Assembly (NCBI RefSeq): GCF_009806985.1
Contig: NZ_WUAX01000009.1
Coordinates: 275,406-339,405, forward strand
Length of the DNA stretch: 64,000 bases
Reading direction: 5' to 3'
DNA from: Halorubrum sp. JWXQ-INN 858
Lineage (GTDB): Archaea > Halobacteriota > Halobacteria > Halobacteriales > Haloferacaceae
Below the pieces are notes generated by a model. That model saw only the letters and a list, made by a program, of their open reading frames with translations. It did not search any database and was not told the origin of the DNA. Of this stretch, positions 38,416 through 47,757 are shown in pieces (within the stretch, counting starts at the first letter, position 1; the number at the start of each line of letters is the position of its first letter). The translations under genes were made by a program, and so were the position numbers.

Positions 38416-40347
38416 TCACTCGGCGACCGTCGTTTCCCGAACGCGGATCCCCTTCCGGGCGAGATGGCGCATCTGCCGCTGGGCGAACTCCTCCTCGGCC
38501 GAGCCACGCGTCGCGAGCACGTAGACGAGCGCGGAACCCGAGGGACGCATCGTTCGCCCGGCCCGTTGAGAGCCCTGGCGGCGCGAGCCACCGAGCCCCG
38601 AGGCGACGACGGCGAGCTCCGCGTTCGGGAGGTCGATCCCCTCGTCCCCGACACGGGAGACGATCAAGGCATCGAGCGGGCCGTCGTTCGCGTTTGCGCT
38701 CGCGTTTCCATCCCTGTCCTCGTCCTCGCTGGCGTCATCATCTCCATCTTCGCGCCGATCCCCGTCTCCACGGAACCGCCGAAACAGGGCGTTCCGCTCG
38801 TAATGCGGCGTCTCCCCGCTGATGAACGGGATGTCGAGGGCGTCCGAGAGAGCCGCCCCTTGGTCGAGGTACTCGACGAACACGAGCGCCTTCTTCCCGC
38901 GATGTGCGGAGAGCAGGTAGCGGACCTCCGCGGCCTTCGCCGGGTTCTCGGCGGCGAGCCGGCGGCGCTCCCGGCCGTCCGCGCTGACGTACTCGTTGCG
39001 CGCGAGGTCGTGACGCCAGGGAACGTACCGGATCTCGACTTCGGGCTCCTGGACGAACCCCGCCTCGAACAGCGCGTCCCAGTCCGCACCGATCGGCGGC
39101 CCGATGAGCGTGTACACCTCCTCCTCGCTTTCCGTCTCGCTCACGGGCGTCGCCGACAGGCCGAGCCGGTGTTTCGCCTGCAGCTCGGCCGATCGCGAGA
39201 AGACGGGTGCGGTGATGTGGTGACACTCGTCGAAGACGATCAGGCCCCAGCGCCGCGAGTCGAACAGGCTCCGGTGTCGGTCCATCCCCGCCGTCTGGTA
39301 CGTGGCGATGGTGATCGGGCGGATCGCCTTCTCGCCGCCGTGGTACTCGCCGACGTCGGCGGGGTCGATCGTCGAGTGCGCGGCGAGCTCCGCGCGCCAC
39401 TGGTTCGCCAGCTCCCGCGAGGGGACGAGGATCAGCGTCTCGCCGCCAACCGCCGCGATCGTCGCGATGGCCGCGACCGTCTTCCCGGAGCCCGGCGGCC
39501 CGACGTAGACGCCGGACCGGTTCTCGAGGAACGCGTCGACCCAGCCCTCCTGGTACGGCCGCAGGTCGGCCGTGAGTTCGATGTCGACCGGATCGCCCGT
39601 CTCGAGGTCACGGTCGTCGACGACGGGGTAGCCGGCGTCGTATAACGCCCGCTTGATCCCGGCGATCGCCGTCTCGTTCACCCACGCCTCCGTCTCCGAG
39701 ATCGGCGCACGGAGGTGCTCCTCCGCGAGGTGGTCCGCGGCCACGTTGCCCATCAGGCTCTCGGAGGCGGCCTCGAGGACGACGTAGCCGTCCTCGTGGG
39801 TGTACAGCCGGAACCGATGGGCGCGCCGCCACTGATCGGTCATCCACCCCTCCAACCCCTCGAACCGCCTCGGCAGCACGGCCCTGACCCGCGCGATCAG
39901 GTCGTCGACGTCGTCGAACGGCGCGGCCCACACGTCTTCCTGTCGGATCCGGTAGAGGTATCCCCGGGTCCCGGGCTCCGTCCCCGTCGTGTCGACGAGG
40001 TGTGCGAACGCCGACAGCTGCGCGCGCGTGAACTGGGTCGGTCGGTCGACGACGATCTCCCGGCGGTTCGGAAAGACGACGATCCGTTCCCGGGTCGCCA
40101 GCTCGCCCCACTCCCGCGGGTAGAACACGACGGGGTCGCCGCCGACGTCGACCCGGTCGACCGCCCCGCGCCCGACCAGCGTTTCGAGCGCGTCGCTGGC
40201 GCGCGACTGCGTCGTCCCGAGCCGTCGGGCGACCTCGCTCGCGGTCGCGAGGGGTCGACCCTCCGCCTCCAGCGCCTCGTGGAACCGGTCCAGCGGGAGG
40301 TCGTCGTTGCCGTCCTCGCTCCCCGCCTCGCCGGTGTCGTCTGCCAT
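38416..40347 (-). CDS. XPB/Rad25-type DNA helicase
   Basis: 643 residues. A winged-helix-like start (residues 20-80, ATASEVARRLGTTQSRASDA) precedes an XPB damage-recognition-like region. Walker A is GPPGSGKT at 283-290, Walker B DECHH, motif III LSATP, and motif VI SQRAGRTMRPSG. The acidic stretch around residues 535-560 (GDGDRREDGDDDASEDEDRD) is a halophile-type loop. XPB opens DNA in transcription and excision repair; archaeal copies work with the Bax1 nuclease, but no such gene is adjacent. Confidence 0.93.
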   Translation of the reverse strand: MADDTGEAGSEDGNDDLPLDRFHEALEAEGRPLATASEVARRLGTTQSRASDALETLVGRGAVDRVDVGGDPVVFYPREWGELATRERIVVFPNRREIVVDRPTQFTRAQLSAFAHLVDTTGTEPGTRGYLYRIRQEDVWAAPFDDVDDLIARVRAVLPRRFEGLEGWMTDQWRRAHRFRLYTHEDGYVVLEAASESLMGNVAADHLAEEHLRAPISETEAWVNETAIAGIKRALYDAGYPVVDDRDLETGDPVDIELTADLRPYQEGWVDAFLENRSGVYVGPPGSGKTVAAIATIAAVGGETLILVPSRELANQWRAELAAHSTIDPADVGEYHGGEKAIRPITIATYQTAGMDRHRSLFDSRRWGLIVFDECHHITAPVFSRSAELQAKHRLGLSATPVSETESEEEVYTLIGPPIGADWDALFEAGFVQEPEVEIRYVPWRHDLARNEYVSADGRERRRLAAENPAKAAEVRYLLSAHRGKKALVFVEYLDQGAALSDALDIPFISGETPHYERNALFRRFRGDGDRREDGDDDASEDEDRDGNASANANDGPLDALIVSRVGDEGIDLPNAELAVVASGLGGSRRQGSQRAGRTMRPSGSALVYVLATRGSAEEEFAQRQMRHLARKGIRVRETTVAE

Positions 40348-40460
40348 CGACTACGGGTCGGGTCCGGAGCGGGAAATGGGTAGCGCCCCGCCCCGCCTCG
40401 CGGGTCGAGCGTAGGGCCGACGGCACAAACCGTTTTGTCGACGGGCGACGACCCTCGACC

Positions 40461-41084
40461 ATGCAGCGTCGCGAATGGCTCGCCGCCGTCGGAGGCGTCA
40501 CCTGCACCCTCGCCGGCTGTGTCGGAACCGGGTCGGATGCCGAGCCCGATCACGACACCGAAGCCGACAGCGACGGCGACGCGTCGGCGACGGCGACGAC
40601 CGAGGACGAAGCGACCGAGGAAGGGGCGGAGGAGGCGGCCGACGAGGGAACGAGCGAGGCGACCGACGAACTCCCGGTTCACGAGGGATACGAGACGACG
40701 GAGGTCCGCGTCAGGACGCCCGACGGCGACGAGCTCGGTCGGGTGACCGCGGCGATCGCGGACACGAACGACCTCCGATATCTGGGATTGAGCGACACCG
40801 AATCGCTGCCGACCGATCGGGGGATGTTGTTCGTCTACGGATCGGAGCGCGAGGGGCTCACGTTCGTCATGCGGGAGATGGACTTCGGGATCGACATCGT
40901 CTACGCCGACGCCGAAGGCGTGATCACCCGGATCCACCACGCGCCCGCGCCGGCCCCGGACGAGGACGGCAACGAGCAAGGGTATCCCGGAGACGGCCAG
41001 TACGTCCTGGAGGTTGGTTACGAGTGGACGACGGCTCGTGGGGTCGAAGAAGGGGACGTCCTGGAGTTCGATCTCGAGGAGTGA
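40461..41084 (+). CDS. DUF192 lipoprotein
   Basis: 207 residues. Tat-type start (QRREWLAAVGG) with lipobox LAGC, then an acidic linker of about 50 residues and a DUF192 domain (EVRVRTPDGDELGRVTAAIA, then DRGMLFVYGSEREGLTFVMR). DUF192 proteins are small secreted beta-barrels of unknown function. GTTTTGT (around 40432-40438) is 27 nt before the ATG. Confidence 0.9.
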   Translation: MQRREWLAAVGGVTCTLAGCVGTGSDAEPDHDTEADSDGDASATATTEDEATEEGAEEAADEGTSEATDELPVHEGYETTEVRVRTPDGDELGRVTAAIADTNDLRYLGLSDTESLPTDRGMLFVYGSEREGLTFVMREMDFGIDIVYADAEGVITRIHHAPAPAPDEDGNEQGYPGDGQYVLEVGYEWTTARGVEEGDVLEFDLEE

Positions 41085-41118
41085 CGACGCGTCGGGCACA
41101 CTGCGACGCGTCGGGGAC

Positions 41119-41844
41119 TCAGCGCCCGCCGGACCTGGGGCGACAGCGCCGCTCGATGAGCGCCGACTTCGATCGGAATCGGCAGCCACACGCCGTACAC
41201 CGAACGAACGGCTCGCCGGCGACCGTCTCGAGCCGGTGGTCGCCGATCTCGAACGGGCGCGATATCGACCGCCGACGGAGCCGGTCGGGGATCGGTTCGT
41301 CGGCGTCGTCGCTGAGCGCCGTCCGGACCGCGATCGTGTCGACGTCGGTCGCGTCCCATCGCGCCGACGCGAGCGCCGCCCCGCGGTCGGCGACCTCCGT
41401 CCACGCGGTGACGACGACCGGCGAGTTCGTCTCGGTGTCGCTCACGACGACGACGAACCGGATCCCGTCCTCGACGAACGCGAACCGCCACCCGTCCGTC
41501 CGGTTCCAGCGGAGCTGGCCGTCGCGGATCGCGTCGCTCACGGTTCGTGTCGAGACGTATCGACCCGGCTGGCCGAGCCGTTCGCGGAAGTGATCCGTGA
41601 GCGCGTACAGGCCGGGGTCCCGGATCGGGGGGTCCTCCGGCGTCCTGACGGCCGCCGGTCGCCGACCGGGGTCGGCGTCGGGGACGTCGGTCGCGGGCGA
41701 TACGGGCTCGAACGTCCGCGGACCCTCGATCGTCGGTCCGATACGGGTCGGACCGGGGGTCTCAGCGTACGGCGCGTTCGGGCGTTCCGCCGATCCGGTG
41801 CCGGGAGCGTCGGCGCGTCCCGGCCCGCCCTGTCGGGATGCCAC
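41119..41844 (-). CDS. Haloarchaeal protein with C-terminal zinc-finger-like motif
   Basis: 241 residues from a GTG start. The first 75 residues are proline-rich and disordered. The middle (YALTDHFRERLGQPGRYVST) precedes a beta-rich domain (GWRFAFVEDGIRFVVVVSDT). The end has CTACGCRF and a later cysteine in IERRC, which could bind zinc with a histidine or cysteine. I do not recognise a function. CTTAAG (41868-41873) is a TATA-like box about 27 nt before the start. Confidence 0.65.
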   Translation of the reverse strand: MASRQGGPGRADAPGTGSAERPNAPYAETPGPTRIGPTIEGPRTFEPVSPATDVPDADPGRRPAAVRTPEDPPIRDPGLYALTDHFRERLGQPGRYVSTRTVSDAIRDGQLRWNRTDGWRFAFVEDGIRFVVVVSDTETNSPVVVTAWTEVADRGAALASARWDATDVDTIAVRTALSDDADEPIPDRLRRRSISRPFEIGDHRLETVAGEPFVRCTACGCRFRSKSALIERRCRPRSGGR

Positions 41845-41961
41845 TGTCCCCGTATAAGTCGTCCTCTCTTAAGGGTGTTACGCCGTCCCATACGCGTCGG
41901 TTTCCCGTCAGTTCGACCCCCGCCGCGTTCGGGACTGGAACGCGGGCGGCGGCCCGGTCGC

Positions 41962-41983
41962 GTTTCACCGGAAAGGTGGTGGG
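41962..41983 (+). other. Lone ORB-like box between divergent genes
   Basis: GTTTCACCGGAAAGGTGGTG plus GG is identical at 20 of 22 positions to the reverse complement of the origin box at 60354-60375. It is about 19 kb from that origin and lies 95 bp before rdfA. Orc1/Cdc6 could bind here. Confidence 0.55.
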
Positions 41984-42056
41984 TTCCGCCGAAACGCCCG
42001 AGCCACCGCCGGCGTGAGACCGGTGTTTTTGTACGGCGAGGCGCGTACAACCGGCA

Positions 42057-42671
42057 ATGAGTCCGACCCCGGAGGGGAAGCCGAACAGCAAGGTCGCGCG
42101 AGTCATCGAAAAGTACGACCTCTCCGGCTGGGGGGACCGGCTCGAGCGGGAGTGGCTCGGCGAGGTCGGCGAACGGACCAGCCTCCGCGACCTCGCCGAG
42201 ACGTTCAACCGCGCGGTGCTGGCCGCCGCGCTCAGGGAGGCGGGCGAGGCGGTCATCGAGGACGACGTGGGAAGCACCTACCGGGTCTTGACCGGCGACG
42301 ACGTCTCACAGGCCGACACCCTGCGCAAGGAGCGTGACCTCGAGCGGCTCGGCGTCGACGTCGACGCGGTCCGAAGCGACTTCGTCACCCACCAGGCGGT
42401 CCACTCGTACCTGACCGACTACCGCGAGGCCGAACTCGGGGACCGCTCGCCCGACCCCGACCACAAGGTCGACACCCTCGAACGCCTCGAGGGACGGACC
42501 GCGGCCGTCGCGGAATCGACGCTGGAGGGGCTCGTGCGCTCGGGAGCGGTGACCGACCGGAGCTACGAGCTGTTCGTCGAGGTCCGGACGGTGTGTGAGG
42601 ACTGCGGGACCGGCTACGCGCTGGTCGACCTCATCCGGCGAGGTGGCTGCGACTGCTCCGACGAGGAGTAG
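42057..42671 (+). CDS. rdfA: Rod-determining factor RdfA
   Basis: 204 residues. KVARVIEKYDLSGWGDRLE, RTSLRDLAETFNRAVLAAAL and VDAVRSDFVTHQAVHSYLTD match the RdfA family, needed for rod shape in Haloferax. The C-terminus has CEDCGTGY and GGCDC, two cysteine pairs that could bind zinc. It is a cytoplasmic protein without membrane segments. GTTTTTGT (42025-42032) is about 29 nt before the ATG. The ORB-like box at 41962 lies just upstream, so replication factors might influence it; that is inference. Confidence 0.85.
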   Translation: MSPTPEGKPNSKVARVIEKYDLSGWGDRLEREWLGEVGERTSLRDLAETFNRAVLAAALREAGEAVIEDDVGSTYRVLTGDDVSQADTLRKERDLERLGVDVDAVRSDFVTHQAVHSYLTDYREAELGDRSPDPDHKVDTLERLEGRTAAVAESTLEGLVRSGAVTDRSYELFVEVRTVCEDCGTGYALVDLIRRGGCDCSDEE

Positions 42672-42823
42672 GCGTCCGTTAAGTAGGCGAAGCCGACGTC
42701 CGCTCCGTTCCGTCGCCGTCACCGCCGTACGCTTCGTTCAACTCGCTCGGCCGTCGTCGCGTCCGCGCTCTGCGACCGTCCGCCCTTCCGACACCTTATG
42801 CTTGTTAAACACTTGCAAGGACT

Positions 42824-44467
42824 ATGGACGGAACACCTCCCGACCGCGGGGCTCGAGCGAGGGTCGGTGGTCGGGTTCGGGGGGCGATCCCCGCGCTTTC
42901 GTCGGGCGTCGCCGCGGTCGGTGGGGCGACGCTCGTCGGCGGCGACTGGCCCGGCGCCCTCATCGAGGCGGCCGCGTGGACCCTGTTGGTCGCGGTTCCC
43001 GACGCCGCCCTCGCGTGGGGGATCCTCACGCTGACCGACCTCGGCCGGCCGCTCCTGGCCGTCGGTGCCGGGCTGTGCTGTGTCCTCGCCTTCGCCGCCG
43101 TCGCCGCCGCGGCCGTGCGCTTGGCCGGAGGCGATCGGCCGTCGGGTGGCGGCCGCCGGGGTCGGGCGGACGCCGTCTTCGGCGGCGGCTTCGGGCAGGC
43201 GATCGTCGCGTTCGGGCTCACGATCGATCCCCTGATCGCGCTCGCCGCCGGGGTCTGCGGCGGCGTAACGCTCGCGCTCTCGGGCGTCGACGGGACCGTC
43301 TCACGGCCGGTTCCCGGGCGGCGACGGCTCCTCCGTGCGGTCGGCGTCGCCGCGGGGACCCTCGGGATCGCGTGGGCGACCGCGAGCCGGCCGTCGCCGG
43401 TTCCCGATGACCCCCTCGACGACCCGGGAGTCGACGCGATGCTCGCCGCGGCCGCCGAGCGGTCGTTCGATCTGCCGGGAGCCGAGCCGCTGGTCTCCGA
43501 GCGGTTCTTCCAGGTGGACATCAACACGTCCACGCCGGTCGTCGAACGGGAGGACTGGCGGCTGTGGATCGACGGTCCGGGCCCGGGATCGCGGCTGATC
43601 CTCGACTACGACGACCTGACCGCCCGGGAGGCGGAACACCGGTTCGTCACGCTGCGGTGTGTAAGCGACGAGGTGAACGGTGACCTCATCGACACGGCCC
43701 TCTGGACCGGCGTGCCGATCGCTCCCCTCCTGGAGGAAGCGGGCGCACCGGAGGAGTGCTGTGTATACGTCGAGGCCGCTGACGGGTACTACCACGCGTT
43801 CCCGCGGGCGGCGCTCGAACGCGGCTTTCTCGCCTGGCGGATGAACGGTCGGCTCCTGCCGCGCGGACACGGCCACCCGGTTCGTGCGCTCATTCCGGGC
43901 CATTGGGGCGAGATCAACGTGAAGTGGATCACCCGGATCGAGATCCGTGAGGAGCCGGCGACGAGCTACTGGCAGCAACACGGCTGGCACGGCGACGGCC
44001 CCGTCTCGACCGTGGCGAAGGTCCACTCAGTCGCGGGCACGCCGGACGGTGACGGGCTCGTCGTCGGAGGGCACGCCTACGCGGGTACCCGTGGCGTGAG
44101 CACCGTCGAGGTGTCGGTCGACGGCGGCGACACGTGGGAGCGTGCGACGCTCTCCGATCCCCTCCCCGCGGCGGTTCGGGCCGCGGTTCCGGCGGTGGGC
44201 GAAGAGTCGATCGAAGGGCCGGGTCCCGATACGGTGACCGGGACGTCCGACGTCCCGCAAGCGAGCGATGGAGGGAGACCCTCGGGGACGGCCGCCGACG
44301 CCTGGCGGATGTGGCGCTACGAGTACACGGCGGATGGCCCTCACGACGTGGTCGCAAGGGCGATCGAAGCCGACGGGACGACACAGCCCGTCGCCGAAGC
44401 CGACCCGTTCCCGGAAGGCGCGAGCGGCTGGGTGCGGCGGCGCGTCGACCCGGAGCGAGTGCGGTAG
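42824..44467 (+). CDS. Membrane-bound molybdopterin oxidoreductase, sulfite-oxidase family
   Basis: 547 residues. The first 190 hold about four or five membrane helices. The SUOX-like molybdopterin domain follows (about 215-400), with the molybdenum-ligand cysteine in LRCVSDEVNGD and the binding block GHWGEINVKWITRIEI. A Mo-co dimerisation domain ends the protein (VEVSVDGGDTWERATL). No haem domain is present. Sulfite oxidation is one option; YedY-like reductases are another. CTTATGC (42795-42801) is 26 nt before the ATG. Confidence 0.88.
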   Translation: MDGTPPDRGARARVGGRVRGAIPALSSGVAAVGGATLVGGDWPGALIEAAAWTLLVAVPDAALAWGILTLTDLGRPLLAVGAGLCCVLAFAAVAAAAVRLAGGDRPSGGGRRGRADAVFGGGFGQAIVAFGLTIDPLIALAAGVCGGVTLALSGVDGTVSRPVPGRRRLLRAVGVAAGTLGIAWATASRPSPVPDDPLDDPGVDAMLAAAAERSFDLPGAEPLVSERFFQVDINTSTPVVEREDWRLWIDGPGPGSRLILDYDDLTAREAEHRFVTLRCVSDEVNGDLIDTALWTGVPIAPLLEEAGAPEECCVYVEAADGYYHAFPRAALERGFLAWRMNGRLLPRGHGHPVRALIPGHWGEINVKWITRIEIREEPATSYWQQHGWHGDGPVSTVAKVHSVAGTPDGDGLVVGGHAYAGTRGVSTVEVSVDGGDTWERATLSDPLPAAVRAAVPAVGEESIEGPGPDTVTGTSDVPQASDGGRPSGTAADAWRMWRYEYTADGPHDVVARAIEADGTTQPVAEADPFPEGASGWVRRRVDPERVR

Positions 44468-44480
44468 CGGTCGTCGGGTA

Positions 44481-44580
44481 TCGGTCCAGGAGCGACCGTC
44501 TGAGATCGGTCCAAGAGCGACCGTCTGAGATCGGTCCAAGAGCGACCGTCTGGGATCGGTCCAAGAGCGACCGTCGTTGG
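44481..44580. repeat. 25-bp tandem repeat, four units
   Basis: Units begin at 44481, 44506, 44531 and 44556, consensus TCGGTCCAAGAGCGACCGTC plus TGAGA. The last unit is shortened. They lie between the oxidoreductase stop and the birA start, 40 bp before the latter. Each unit contains GGTC/GACC inverted halves, so each could form a small hairpin. Confidence 0.92.
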
Positions 44581-44621
44581 ACCCGGAACCGCTTTCCGGC
44601 CGCGGGGCGCAGTCCACGCCG

Positions 44622-45608
44622 ATGACCACCCGCCGTGCCCTGCTCGACGCGCTGGAGAACGGCCCCGTCCCCGGGCCGGCCCTCGCCGCGGAGTTGGACG
44701 TGTCGCGAGCCGCCGTCTGGAAGGCGGTCGAAGGGCTCCGCGAGGAGGGGTTCGCCGTCGCGTCGACCCCGGAGGGCTACGTCGCGCCGGCGGATCCGCC
44801 GTACACGGCCGCCGGGATCGAGTTCGGGCTCGACGCGCCCTACGCGGTCGACTACCATGACTCGACCCCCTCGACGAACGAGCGCGCCCGCGAGCTTGCG
44901 GGGGACGGCCGGAGCGACGTCGCCGTCGTCGCCGACGAACAGACCGGCGGACGGGGGCGACTCGGTCGGGAGTGGGTCGCGCCCGCCGGCGGCGTGTGGG
45001 TTTCCGTCCTCACCCGCCCGGCCGTTCCGACGGCACACGCGCCCGTGTTCACGCTCGCGGCGGCGGTCGCGACGACTGACGCCTGCCGGGAGGCGGGCGT
45101 GGACGCCCACATCAAGTGGCCGAACGACGTGCTCGTCGGCGGCGGCAGCGGCTCGTCGGCGGACGATCTGGACGACCCGGCGGCGGCCGACCGGGGCGGC
45201 CGAAAGCTCGTGGGGATACTCACGGAGATGGAAGGGGAGGCCGATCGCGTCTCGTGGCTGACCGTCGGCGTCGGCGTCAACGCGAACCTCGACCCCGACG
45301 CGCTCCCTCCGGGCGCGACGTCGCTCCGCGCGGAACGCGGTGCGGACGTGGACCGCCGTCGGTTCCTCCAGCGGCTCCTCGAGCGATATCACGAGTTGGC
45401 GGCGGAGCCGGAGCTGGTCCTTCCGGCGTGGCGCGAGCGCACGAGCACCCTCGGGTCGCGGGTTCGCGTCGACACGGCGACCGGCGAGGTGCGGGGAACC
45501 GCGGTCGATGTCGCGTTCCCCGGCGCGCTCGTCGTCGACACCGGGGACGACACGGTCCGGGTTCACGCCGGCGACTGCGAGCACCTCCGCCCGGAACGCG
45601 ATCGTTGA
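44622..45608 (+). CDS. birA: Biotin-protein ligase BirA with N-terminal HTH
   Basis: 328 residues. Residues 1-60 are a winged helix (ALAAELDVSRAAVWKAVEGL), as in bifunctional BirA that also represses biotin genes. The ligase has GGRGRLGREWVAP near residue 105 and KWPNDVLVGGG near 165. It joins biotin to carboxylase carrier proteins. A G/S/D insert follows the KWPND motif (about 172-190). ATG at 44622 is used; upstream codons fall into the tandem repeat. Confidence 0.95.
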   Translation: MTTRRALLDALENGPVPGPALAAELDVSRAAVWKAVEGLREEGFAVASTPEGYVAPADPPYTAAGIEFGLDAPYAVDYHDSTPSTNERARELAGDGRSDVAVVADEQTGGRGRLGREWVAPAGGVWVSVLTRPAVPTAHAPVFTLAAAVATTDACREAGVDAHIKWPNDVLVGGGSGSSADDLDDPAAADRGGRKLVGILTEMEGEADRVSWLTVGVGVNANLDPDALPPGATSLRAERGADVDRRRFLQRLLERYHELAAEPELVLPAWRERTSTLGSRVRVDTATGEVRGTAVDVAFPGALVVDTGDDTVRVHAGDCEHLRPERDR

Positions 45609-45732
45609 AACAAGGGCCGACGAAGGGACCACGGTCGCTGGACGAGGGGTGTAGAGCGGGACACGATCGCCAAAGTGGCTGGGCTGGCGGAGAGGGTACG
45701 ATCGTCAGAGGATGTACCGACCGTTCGGTCCG

Positions 45733-46275
45733 TCAGGACGCTTCCGAGCCGACGACGTTACCCTCGGCAGCGTCGGTGTCGGCGGCGGTGTCCTCGGCTG
45801 CGGCGTCTTCGACCGCGGTCTCCGGTTCCGCACGGGTTTCGGCCACCCGGACCGTCAACACGGGTACCTCGGAGGCGCGAACCACCTTCTCGGCGACGCT
45901 TCCGAGCAGGAGTCGATCGATCCCTCCGCGGCCGTGCGTCCCCATGACGATCAGGTCACACGACTCCGCCTCGGCGTACCTGACGATCTCCCGGCTCGGC
46001 GAGCCGTCGACGACGGCGGTCGTCACGTCGACGCCGCGACCCGCCGCCAGCTCGTTGACCGCCTCGACGGCGGTTTCGGCGTCCGCACGGAGCAGGTCGT
46101 CGACCCCCTCCCAAGAGGTCTCCATCGGCATGCCCGCGTAGCTCGCGGTGTTGATCACGTACAACGCGTGGACGCTCGCGCCGTGGACCGTCGCGAGCGC
46201 CAGCGCGTGCTCGACCGCACGCTCCCCCTCCGTGGAGCCGTCGGTCGGCACCAGGATCCGGTCGTACAATGTCAT
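45733..46275 (-). CDS. UspA family universal stress protein
   Basis: 180 residues. ILVPTDGSTEGERAVEHAL at the front and GTHGRGGIDRLLLGSVAEKV at residues 110-130 are the ATP-binding Usp pattern (G-2X-G-9X-G-S). A D/A/E-rich tail of about 30 residues follows. It is stress-related, with no specific partner visible. Confidence 0.93.
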   Translation of the reverse strand: MTLYDRILVPTDGSTEGERAVEHALALATVHGASVHALYVINTASYAGMPMETSWEGVDDLLRADAETAVEAVNELAAGRGVDVTTAVVDGSPSREIVRYAEAESCDLIVMGTHGRGGIDRLLLGSVAEKVVRASEVPVLTVRVAETRAEPETAVEDAAAEDTAADTDAAEGNVVGSEAS

Positions 46276-46419
46276 ATGTTCTCGTGTGTACTACCTCTCC
46301 GGGGGGCATAACTCTTTGCACGTTTTGCCGGTTCTTTCGGTCGGTTCGGTTCTCGCTCCGGCGAGCGTCGGCGTTCGCCCAGTCGACACAGTTATCGGCG
46401 ACCTCGGCGAGGCCATCAT

Positions 46420-46875
46420 ATGGTTCAGAGAATATCTGTGGAATCTCTCGATATGATGCAGCGCATTGGGGAGCGGACTCTCCACGTCGGGCGTGACAGA
46501 CCGATCCGGATCTCGGCGGGCCACCGGCTGTTACACCACGACGGGAAGTGTCGTCGGCCACACGGGCACAACTACGAGGTCACGGTCACGGTCCGCGGCG
46601 AGCTCACGGACGAGGGATGGGTCGTCGACAAGGGCACGGTCACCGACGTCGTCGACGAGTGGGACCACCGGTTCCTCTTGGAGCGGGGGGACCCGCTCGT
46701 CGACGCCTTCGAGGCCGCCGGCGACGGGGACGGGCTCATCGTCCTCGACGCGCCGCCGACCGCGGAAGTGATGGCTGTCGTCCTCGAGGAACGGCTGGCC
46801 GAGCGGCTCCCCGATTCCGTCTCGTCGGTCGCCGTCTCCGTCAGCGAAACGAGCGAGCTGTGTGCCGCGCCCTGA
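46420..46875 (+). CDS. queD: 6-carboxytetrahydropterin synthase QueD
   Basis: 151 residues. The zinc site is SAGHRLLHHDGKCRRPHGHN (three histidines), and the catalytic cysteine lies in that block (DGKC). It converts 7,8-dihydroneopterin triphosphate to 6-carboxytetrahydropterin, the first pathway-specific step to preQ0. GTTATCGG (46391-46398) is about 27 nt before the ATG at 46420, favouring that start; ATGs at 46453 and 46456 are alternatives and match family length equally well. The stop overlaps the queE start (TGATG). Confidence 0.92.
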   Translation: MVQRISVESLDMMQRIGERTLHVGRDRPIRISAGHRLLHHDGKCRRPHGHNYEVTVTVRGELTDEGWVVDKGTVTDVVDEWDHRFLLERGDPLVDAFEAAGDGDGLIVLDAPPTAEVMAVVLEERLAERLPDSVSSVAVSVSETSELCAAP

Positions 46876-47720
46876 TGCCGGTCACCAGCGACGTCGACGA
46901 GGCGGGGTTCAGGAACGAGACGGCGTCTGTAGGCGAGACGCCGTCCACGGATGACAATGGCTCGCTCCCGATCAACGAGCTGTTCGTGTCGCTTCAGGGG
47001 GAGGGAACCCTCGCCGGTCAGCCCTCCACGTTCGTTCGGACCGCCGGATGCAACCTCCGGTGTTGGTTCTGTGATTCGTATCACACGTCCTGGGAGCCGA
47101 CGGGGGCGTGGATGGATCTCGACGCGATCGTCGACGCGGTGGCGTCCCGCGACCCCGATCACGTCGTCGTCACCGGCGGCGAGCCCCTGATCCACGACGG
47201 CGTCGTCGACCTCCTGCACGCGCTCGACGACCGCGGGTACCACCTCACCGTCGAGACGAACGGCACGGTCGTCCCGCCCGCTGACGCCCCGATCGACCTC
47301 GCGAGCGTGAGTCCGAAGCTCGCCTCGTCGACTCCGACGCCCGAACGTCCGCCGGCCGGGGTCGATCCCGCGGACGCGTCCGTGGGGGAGGCCGACCTCG
47401 AGCGGTGGGCCGAGCGCCACGAGGCCGACCGGATCGATCCGGACGCGCTGGCGACGCTCGTCGCCCGGTACGGGACGCAAATGAAGTTCGTCGTCACCGG
47501 TCCCGACGACCTCCCCGAGATCGAGGCACTCGTCGCGTCCGTCCGCGAGCGGCTCCCGTCGACCACCGGCCTCGCGGACGGCGACGTCCTCCTCATGCCC
47601 GAGGGCCAGACGCGGGACCGTCTCGCGGAGACTCGCCGAGTCGTCGACTGGCTCGAACGCGGTTACCGGTATACGCCCCGCCTCCACGTCGACCTGTGGA
47701 ACGACGCGCCCGAGACCTGA
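46875..47720 (+). CDS. queE: 7-carboxy-7-deazaguanine synthase QueE
   Basis: 281 residues, radical SAM enzyme. The cluster motif is CNLRCWFC (CX3CX2C) after FVSLQGEGTLAGQPSTFVR; VVVTGGEPLIHDG binds SAM. It makes 7-carboxy-7-deazaguanine from 6-carboxytetrahydropterin. The first 30 residues are a halophile-specific acidic/serine extension. The middle has an insert rich in D and E (around residues 150-190). Translationally coupled to queD. Confidence 0.95.
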   Translation: MPVTSDVDEAGFRNETASVGETPSTDDNGSLPINELFVSLQGEGTLAGQPSTFVRTAGCNLRCWFCDSYHTSWEPTGAWMDLDAIVDAVASRDPDHVVVTGGEPLIHDGVVDLLHALDDRGYHLTVETNGTVVPPADAPIDLASVSPKLASSTPTPERPPAGVDPADASVGEADLERWAERHEADRIDPDALATLVARYGTQMKFVVTGPDDLPEIEALVASVRERLPSTTGLADGDVLLMPEGQTRDRLAETRRVVDWLERGYRYTPRLHVDLWNDAPET

Positions 47721-47757
47721 CTCCCCACCCGACCGATCCGCCGCCCGAGATCCATCC

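Noticed and set aside
44481..44580. 25-bp repeats read as a small CRISPR
   Set aside because: The units are directly adjacent with no spacers.
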